11,801 nucleotides of DNA, from NCBI GenBank assembly GCA_964346355.1, contig CAYFUH010000043.1, positions 1 through 11,801 of the forward strand, in the 5' to 3' direction. The position numbers and the translations under genes were made by a program. Numbering within the stretch: position 1 is the first letter of the stretch; every line of letters begins with the position of its first letter. Under the pieces are notes generated by a model that worked only from the letters and a program-made list of their open reading frames with translations, ran no database searches and was not told the DNA's origin. This stretch comes from UBA6115 sp964346355 (GTDB lineage: Bacteria; Bacillota; Clostridia; Christensenellales; Aristaeellaceae). Positions 7,204 through 11,801 of this stretch are shown here, piece by piece.

Positions 7204-10200
7204 GTGGACACAGCGGCAGCTTGAGGCCATCACAGCCCGCAACCCGGAAATCTTGGTGAGCGCGGCGGCCGGCAGCGGCAAGACCGCCGTTTTGATTGAG
7301 CGTGTTGTAAGCCTGCTTTTGGAGGGCATGCAGTTAGACCGCATGCTGGTGATGACCTTCACCAACGCGGCGGCGGAGGAAATGAAGGAGCGCTTAACCG
7401 ACCTGCTGGCGAACCAGGCGGCGGGGGACGAGCATTTGCGCCGCCAGTTCCAGAAGCTGGGCAGCGCTGATATCAGCACCCTGCACAGCTTTTGCAAGCG
7501 CCTTTTGCAGCAGTATTTCCAGGCGGCGGATACGGACCCCAACTCCAGGCTGGCGGATGAATCCAAGCAGAACGAGCTGTATACCCGCGCGCAAGATGAC
7601 GCGCTAAACGCCGCGCATGAGGACCCGACGCCCGAATTTGACCAGCTGCGCGCGCATTTTAAGGAATCAGAAATCATCGACATGTCCGGCGCGCTCTACC
7701 GGTTTTTGATGGCGCAGGCCGCGCCTTTTGAGTGGCTGGATAAGATGACAAACCCCGCCTTGTTTGATGATTTATACAGCCATCCCTGGTATGAGGTGGT
7801 GGCGCGGGAAGCCCGCTTGCGCCTGGAAGGTGCGCGGGACAGTTTGCTGGATTGTGAGCAGATCTGCAGGCGTCCGGACGGCCCGGGGCGTTATTTGGCC
7901 GCCATTTTGGATGATTTGGCGATGGTGGATCTGCTGCAAACTTCACTCCAAAACAAAAGGCCCGCCCTGGGCGGAAAACCCAGGTTTGCCCGCCTGTCCA
8001 GCAAAAAGCCGGAGGCGACGGAGGACTCTGAACTAACCGCGCTGGTGAAGGACGTCTTGCGCGCGGAAGCCAAGGCCCTCGTCAACGAAGCACTTTCATT
8101 GCTGCCCGAAAACCAGGCGCAGGCGGAGGCGATGATGGCAGAGATCCGCGCTACCCTGCCGCAGCTTGCGGGCCTGGCATACCTGGTGAAGGACATCCAC
8201 GCGCGCTACCAGGCCTACAAGGCGGCGGAGACGCTGTGGGATTTTTACGACCTGGAGCACCTGGCACTCAGAGCGCTGTCTTCTGAGCAGGTGCGCCAGG
8301 AGGTGGTGTCCTCCTATGACGCCCTGTTTGTGGACGAGTACCAGGACATCTCCCAGATTCAGGAGGCCATCATTACAAAACTGCGCGGGGCGGACAACAC
8401 CCTGTTTATGGTGGGCGATGTCAAGCAGAGCATCTACCGCTTCCGCCTGGCTGACCCCACCCTGTTTTTGGAGAAGTACAAACAGTTTTCGCAGGATAAA
8501 GACGCGGTGGAGCGCCTGATTACCCTGAAGGAAAACTTCCGCTCACGGCGCAACATCCTGCAGGCGGTTAACCTGGTGTTTTCACGCGCCATGCGCGAGC
8601 GTGCGACAGAGATTGAGTATGATGAAGAGGCCATGCTCACCACCCTGCGCAAGCAGCTGGATGACCCGCCGGTGGAAGTGCACCTGCTGCACCAGGAGGA
8701 GGGGCTTTTGCTTGAGGATGAGGCGGCAGATACCCTGGACGCCGTCTTAGCGGATGTGATCACGGATGAGGAGGACGCGCAGGACACCCCTTCAGATGAG
8801 CTGGAGCGCGCCTTTGTGTATGAAGCGCGCCTGGTGGCCAGGCGCATCCAGGAATTGATCGGCACGCCCATCACCGATGGCGACAAAACGCGGGAGATCC
8901 AGTACAAAGACATCGTCATCCTGCTGCGCACCGCGGCCAACCGCGCGAATGTGCTGGCTGAGATCTTAAACAACGCGAACATCCCCACCTATTCGGACAC
9001 CCAGGGCGAGTTTTACACCCAAAGCGATGTGCGCGACACGCTCTACCTGCTGCAGACGCTGGACAACCCCTACCACGACATCCCGCTCATGTCCACCTTG
9101 TCTGGCCCCGTGTTTGGCTTTGAGCCGGGGGAGCTGGATGCCATCCGGGCAGCCCATCCCTCCCGGGACATCCCCTTTCATGAAGCTTTTTATGCCTGTG
9201 CCCAAACCCGCAGCAAATGCCAGGAAGCCATCGCGCGGCTGGACCGCTGGCGCTTAATGGCGCACACCATGCCGCTGGACCGCTTTTTAAGCCGCCTGCT
9301 GCGGGAGTCCGGCCTGTATGCCTTAGCCGGCGCCAAGGACGAGGGCAGGCTGCGCCGCGCCAACCTGCGCATCCTGTTGGCGCAGGCCGCGCCCAACCCG
9401 GAGCCGCAAAACCTGTCCGACTTTGTAGAGCGCGCCCTGCGCGCCAAGAAGCAAAAGGCAGGGGACCGCAGCGCCTCCCTGGGCATGCAGGAAAACGTGG
9501 TGCGCATCATGACCATGCATAGGTCAAAGGGCCTGCAGTTCCCCGTTGTGATGGTGCCTGATTTGTCCCGCGGGTTTTCCGGCAAGCGCTTTGAATTGCC
9601 CCTTTTGATGGACGCGCAGACAGGCCTGGCCCTGCGCCAGGTGAACGCCAAGGACCGCTATTATAAAGATGGCTTTGGCGTGAGCGCCATTCGCGCCAAG
9701 AAAACGCGGGAGGAGCAAAGCGAGGAGGCGCGCCTTTTGTATGTGGCCATGACGCGCGCGAAGGAGCGGCTCATCATGGTGGGCACTGTGACCAACCTGG
9801 ACACCGCCCTGTTGCGCTGGTCCAAGCCGGAGGGGGACTATGCCGCAAGCGCCGCCAAATCCATGCTGGACTGGGTGTGCGCGCCGCTGTATGAGCCCCT
9901 GCAGCGCGGCGCGCAGGGCTTGGTGGATATGCACAATGGCAGCAGGTTTTTAATCGCCTGGCATGCCGTGTATGACCTGCTTGAGGACCTGTCTCACTTG
10001 GCGCGTCCCAAAATGGACCTCACCGTGCCCGCGGGCATCATGGCCCGGGACGATTTCTTCCAGCCGCTTGCGCCAAGGCTGCGCATCCCGCAAAAAAGCT
10101 CCGTCACGGCGCTCATCACCCGCGAACGCCTGATGCAGACAGAGGAAACGCCCGAGGTGAAGCGCCGCGCGCTGCAGCCTGAGCGCGCCCTGCGCGAGAT

Positions 10201-10774
10201 GCCCGATTTGGCCGGCATAAAAACCCTGAGCGCCGCCCAGCGCGGCGCCGCGGCCCACAAGGTTCTTTGCGCGCTGGACCCCAGGGAGTTTGTGCATCTG
10301 GATGAAGCGCAGATGAGCCTGGCGTTGACACGCGCGATGGATGAGCTGCTTGCCCGGGACATGCTGAGCCAGGACGAGCGGACAAGCATCCAGGAAGCGG
10401 ATGTGCTGCATTTTTATCAAAGCGACCTGGCCAGCAGAATGGCGCAAAGCGGTGAGCGGCACGCCGAGTGGCCCTTCACCTTGCTGGCAGACAGTGATAT
10501 GATCCTCCAGGGTGTGCTGGACAGCTGCTTTGTAGAGGACAACGCCTGGGTATTGGTTGATTACAAGACCGACTGGGGCGAGGCTGCCATGCTGGCGGAC
10601 CGCTACCGTGACCAGATGCGCTGGTACATGCGCGCCCTGCGGGAGATTACAGGCATGCCCGTGAAGGAAGCCTGGCTGTACCTGCTGCGCGGCCGGCAGG
10701 CGGTGCAGATTACGGAGGACGAACCCATCCGATTGAATGAAACCCCGCTTTTTGACCAAGGAGAGGATACGTAA
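7196..10774 (+). CDS. addA: ATP-dependent helicase/nuclease subunit AddA
   Basis: AddA is the UvrD-type helicase and nuclease subunit of AddAB, which resects double-strand ends to start RecA-dependent repair. The 1192 residues match the family (about 1,200). In order: Q-motif TQRQLEAI (5-12), Walker A AAAGSGKT (23-30), FTNAAAEEMKERL, Walker B DEYQD (380-384), GDVKQSIYRFRLADP, NFRSRRNIL, MTMHRSKGLQFPVV and motif VI LLYVAMTRAKERL (from 847). The C-terminal RecB-type nuclease keeps H1021, D1109, D1122 and K1124 (DYKT), so nicking activity should be intact. The partner gene addB, normally directly upstream, is not in the window. The gene overlaps its upstream neighbour by 8 nt and abuts smpB with no gap, so it is embedded in the operon. 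Confidence 0.96.
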   Translation: MPEWTQRQLEAITARNPEILVSAAAGSGKTAVLIERVVSLLLEGMQLDRMLVMTFTNAAAEEMKERLTDLLANQAAGDEHLRRQFQKLGSADISTLHSFCKRLLQQYFQAADTDPNSRLADESKQNELYTRAQDDALNAAHEDPTPEFDQLRAHFKESEIIDMSGALYRFLMAQAAPFEWLDKMTNPALFDDLYSHPWYEVVAREARLRLEGARDSLLDCEQICRRPDGPGRYLAAILDDLAMVDLLQTSLQNKRPALGGKPRFARLSSKKPEATEDSELTALVKDVLRAEAKALVNEALSLLPENQAQAEAMMAEIRATLPQLAGLAYLVKDIHARYQAYKAAETLWDFYDLEHLALRALSSEQVRQEVVSSYDALFVDEYQDISQIQEAIITKLRGADNTLFMVGDVKQSIYRFRLADPTLFLEKYKQFSQDKDAVERLITLKENFRSRRNILQAVNLVFSRAMRERATEIEYDEEAMLTTLRKQLDDPPVEVHLLHQEEGLLLEDEAADTLDAVLADVITDEEDAQDTPSDELERAFVYEARLVARRIQELIGTPITDGDKTREIQYKDIVILLRTAANRANVLAEILNNANIPTYSDTQGEFYTQSDVRDTLYLLQTLDNPYHDIPLMSTLSGPVFGFEPGELDAIRAAHPSRDIPFHEAFYACAQTRSKCQEAIARLDRWRLMAHTMPLDRFLSRLLRESGLYALAGAKDEGRLRRANLRILLAQAAPNPEPQNLSDFVERALRAKKQKAGDRSASLGMQENVVRIMTMHRSKGLQFPVVMVPDLSRGFSGKRFELPLLMDAQTGLALRQVNAKDRYYKDGFGVSAIRAKKTREEQSEEARLLYVAMTRAKERLIMVGTVTNLDTALLRWSKPEGDYAASAAKSMLDWVCAPLYEPLQRGAQGLVDMHNGSRFLIAWHAVYDLLEDLSHLARPKMDLTVPAGIMARDDFFQPLAPRLRIPQKSSVTALITRERLMQTEETPEVKRRALQPERALREMPDLAGIKTLSAAQRGAAAHKVLCALDPREFVHLDEAQMSLALTRAMDELLARDMLSQDERTSIQEADVLHFYQSDLASRMAQSGERHAEWPFTLLADSDMILQGVLDSCFVEDNAWVLVDYKTDWGEAAMLADRYRDQMRWYMRALREITGMPVKEAWLYLLRGRQAVQITEDEPIRLNETPLFDQGEDT

Positions 10775-11254
10775 ATGGCAAAAATCAAGGGCGTAAAGCC
10801 CTTAGTGCAAAACCGGCGCGCCCGCCACGAATATTTTGTGGAGGAGCGCATCGAATGCGGCATCGAGCTGCGTGGGACGGAGGTTAAATCCATCCGCCAG
10901 GGCAAGGCCAACATCCAGGAAAGCTACGCCCGCGTGCGATCCGGCGAGGTGTTTGTGGATGGCATGCACATCAGCCCCTATGAGCAGGGCAACCGCTTCA
11001 ATACCGACCCGCTGCGCCCCAAACGCCTGCTGCTGCATAAAAGCGAGATCCGCAAGCTGGAGGGCGCCGTCTCCCGCCAGGGCTATACCCTAATCCCCCT
11101 GCAATTGTACCTGAAGGACAGCCTGGTGAAGATGGAACTGGGCATCTGCCGCGGCAAGCGCCTGCACGACAAACGGGACGACCTGGCACGCCGAGACGCC
11201 GAGCGGGACATGGAGCGGGCGATGCGAAGAGGGCAGCGGGGAGGGGAGGAGTAA
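10775..11254 (+). CDS. smpB: SsrA-binding protein SmpB
   Basis: SmpB binds the tRNA-like domain of tmRNA and places it in the empty A site of stalled ribosomes, starting trans-translation. The 159 residues show the family signature NRRARHEYFVEERIECGIELRGTEVKSIRQGK in nearly standard form, the PYEQGN segment, and the basic GKRLHDKRDDLARRDAERD tail that inserts in the mRNA channel. AAGGAG at 10758-10763 lies within the addA end, and the ATG follows the addA TAA directly, so translation is probably coupled. ssrA lies 190 nt downstream, a common pairing. No clear terminator follows, so readthrough from the operon into ssrA is possible. Confidence 0.97.
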   Translation: MAKIKGVKPLVQNRRARHEYFVEERIECGIELRGTEVKSIRQGKANIQESYARVRSGEVFVDGMHISPYEQGNRFNTDPLRPKRLLLHKSEIRKLEGAVSRQGYTLIPLQLYLKDSLVKMELGICRGKRLHDKRDDLARRDAERDMERAMRRGQRGGEE

Positions 11255-11377
11255 GCAGATTTTCGCAACACAAAACATAGCGATATACTTTCCTTATCAA
11301 AAATAATACCAATTTGCACACAAATGAAGACCTACTGCTTTTGCTTCGTAGTCAAACGCTCTATCCATTCGGCTTGT

Positions 11378-11406
11378 TTGCGACAAGTTGGTGCATATGG
11401 TAAAAT
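11378..11406 (+). promoter_or_regulatory. promoter for ssrA (extended -10)
   Basis: TAAAAT (11401-11406) is preceded by TG at 11398-11399, giving an extended -10. TTGCGA (11378-11383) matches the -35 consensus at 4 of 6 with a 17-nt spacer. The start would be near 11413, leaving about 32 nt of leader to be removed by RNase P. The 11255-11377 stretch before it is AT-richer than the genes and holds no gene. It contains only a weak imperfect hairpin (GAC-TAC with GTAGTC, about 11324-11354) without a T-run. Confidence 0.6.
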
Positions 11407-11444
11407 ATAAGTGCAAAAGACATCAGTTTGTCCTTTGCCCATGT

Positions 11445-11794
11445 GGGGGTGCACTGGTTTCGACGGGGATCGTCGGGCACATGGTAAGCGAGCCGCGGCC
11501 CCTGAACCGCGTAACAACGGGGAACTTATTGAACTGACAACAATCAGCAATTAGCTTTCGCGGCCTAAGCCGTGATCGTCGGCCTCAAGCGCTCACGGCT
11601 TGAGCCCCCGGCGTCAATGATGTGAGGAACGGGCCCGCCTAAGCTTTGCGGCGTGGCCGGCAACATGAAGCTACCAAACCCGGCAGCCTGACGGCGGGCG
11701 GCCGGCAGCGGGAAATTTAAACCACCGTCTGCGCTCGGAGAAAACCATGGGTTTGAATCTTCGGACAGGGGTTCGATTCCCCTCACCTCCACCA
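11445..11794 (+). ncRNA. ssrA: transfer-messenger RNA (tmRNA, SsrA)
   Basis: The 350-nt RNA rescues stalled ribosomes with SmpB and tags the nascent chain for proteolysis. The 5' end GGGGGTG (11445-11451) pairs with CACCTCC (11784-11790) to form the acceptor stem with one G-U, followed by discriminator A and an encoded CCA (11792-11794). The hallmark GGTTTCGACGGGGA follows the 5' strand, and the T arm AGGGGTTCGATTCCCCT is near the 3' end. PK1 is visible: CGCGG (11494-11498) with CCGCG (11507-11511), and CCCC (11499-11502) with GGGG (11519-11522). PK2 follows the tag: a perfect 9-bp stem 11567-11575 with 11593-11601, with loop CTCAA able to pair with TTGAG beyond it. It is a normal one-piece tmRNA. 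Confidence 0.97.
11536..11568 (+). other. tmRNA tag reading frame (predicted DNNQQLAFAA)
   Basis: The frame that ends at TAA 11566-11568 codes for D-N-N-Q-Q-L-A-F-A-A, ending in AA as degradation tags do. GAC at 11536 is the probable resume codon: an A stands four bases before it (11532), a known requirement, and an in-frame TGA at 11530-11532 limits how far the tag can extend upstream. The stop codon sits at the base of the PK2 stem. With the alanine carried by tmRNA the appended tag would be A-DNNQQLAFAA. The resume codon is inferred; ACT at 11533 is the only in-frame alternative upstream. Confidence 0.75.
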
Positions 11795-11801
11795 ATCCGG
11801 G

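Noticed and set aside
11332..11550. Minus-strand open frames over the ssrA promoter and the tmRNA (also 11565-11795)
   Set aside because: They lie on the ssrA promoter or inside the structured RNA and have no protein-family features.
11548..11604. Alternative tmRNA tag frame starting at a GCA (11547-11549)
   Set aside because: It would give a 19-residue peptide running through the PK2 stem and not ending in AA; the DNNQQLAFAA frame fits position and ending.

Overview
The window is a compact, GC-rich bacterial chromosome segment, most probably from a high-GC Clostridia-type member of the Bacillota. The gene content and order suggest this: mutS-mutL-miaA followed by a YnbB/aluminium-resistance-type PLP enzyme, an AddA-type (not RecB-type) nuclease-helicase, a MutL with the endonuclease motif that E. 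coli lacks, and Shine-Dalgarno sites of the AGGAG type. The genus cannot be read from the sequence alone.

Positions 1-534 carry no convincing gene. They hold remains of a type I-E-like CRISPR locus: one solitary repeat at the left edge (3-31), then 364 nt of non-array sequence with strong secondary structure, then a minimal repeat-spacer-degenerate repeat unit (396-485). Its degenerate last repeat runs into a hairpin plus T-rich tract that looks like a transcription terminator. No cas gene is in the window.

An extended -10 promoter at 535-563 then starts a tightly packed, all-plus-strand run of six genes: mutS, mutL, miaA, a methionine-gamma-lyase-family PLP protein, addA and smpB. Gaps are 24 nt, then overlaps of 1, 4 and 8 nt, then 0 nt, so this is almost certainly one translationally coupled operon. 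It combines mismatch repair (MutS finds mispairs, MutL nicks), tRNA A37 prenylation (MiaA), double-strand-break end processing (AddA) and ribosome rescue (SmpB).

After a 190-nt AT-richer gap with its own extended -10 promoter comes ssrA (tmRNA, 11445-11794), the RNA partner of SmpB. It is complete, with an encoded CCA, and its reading frame predicts the tag DNNQQLAFAA. Points of most interest are the broken CRISPR remnant with its structured gap, addA without addB beside it, an E-to-D change in the MutL metal-binding motif, and the tmRNA tag.
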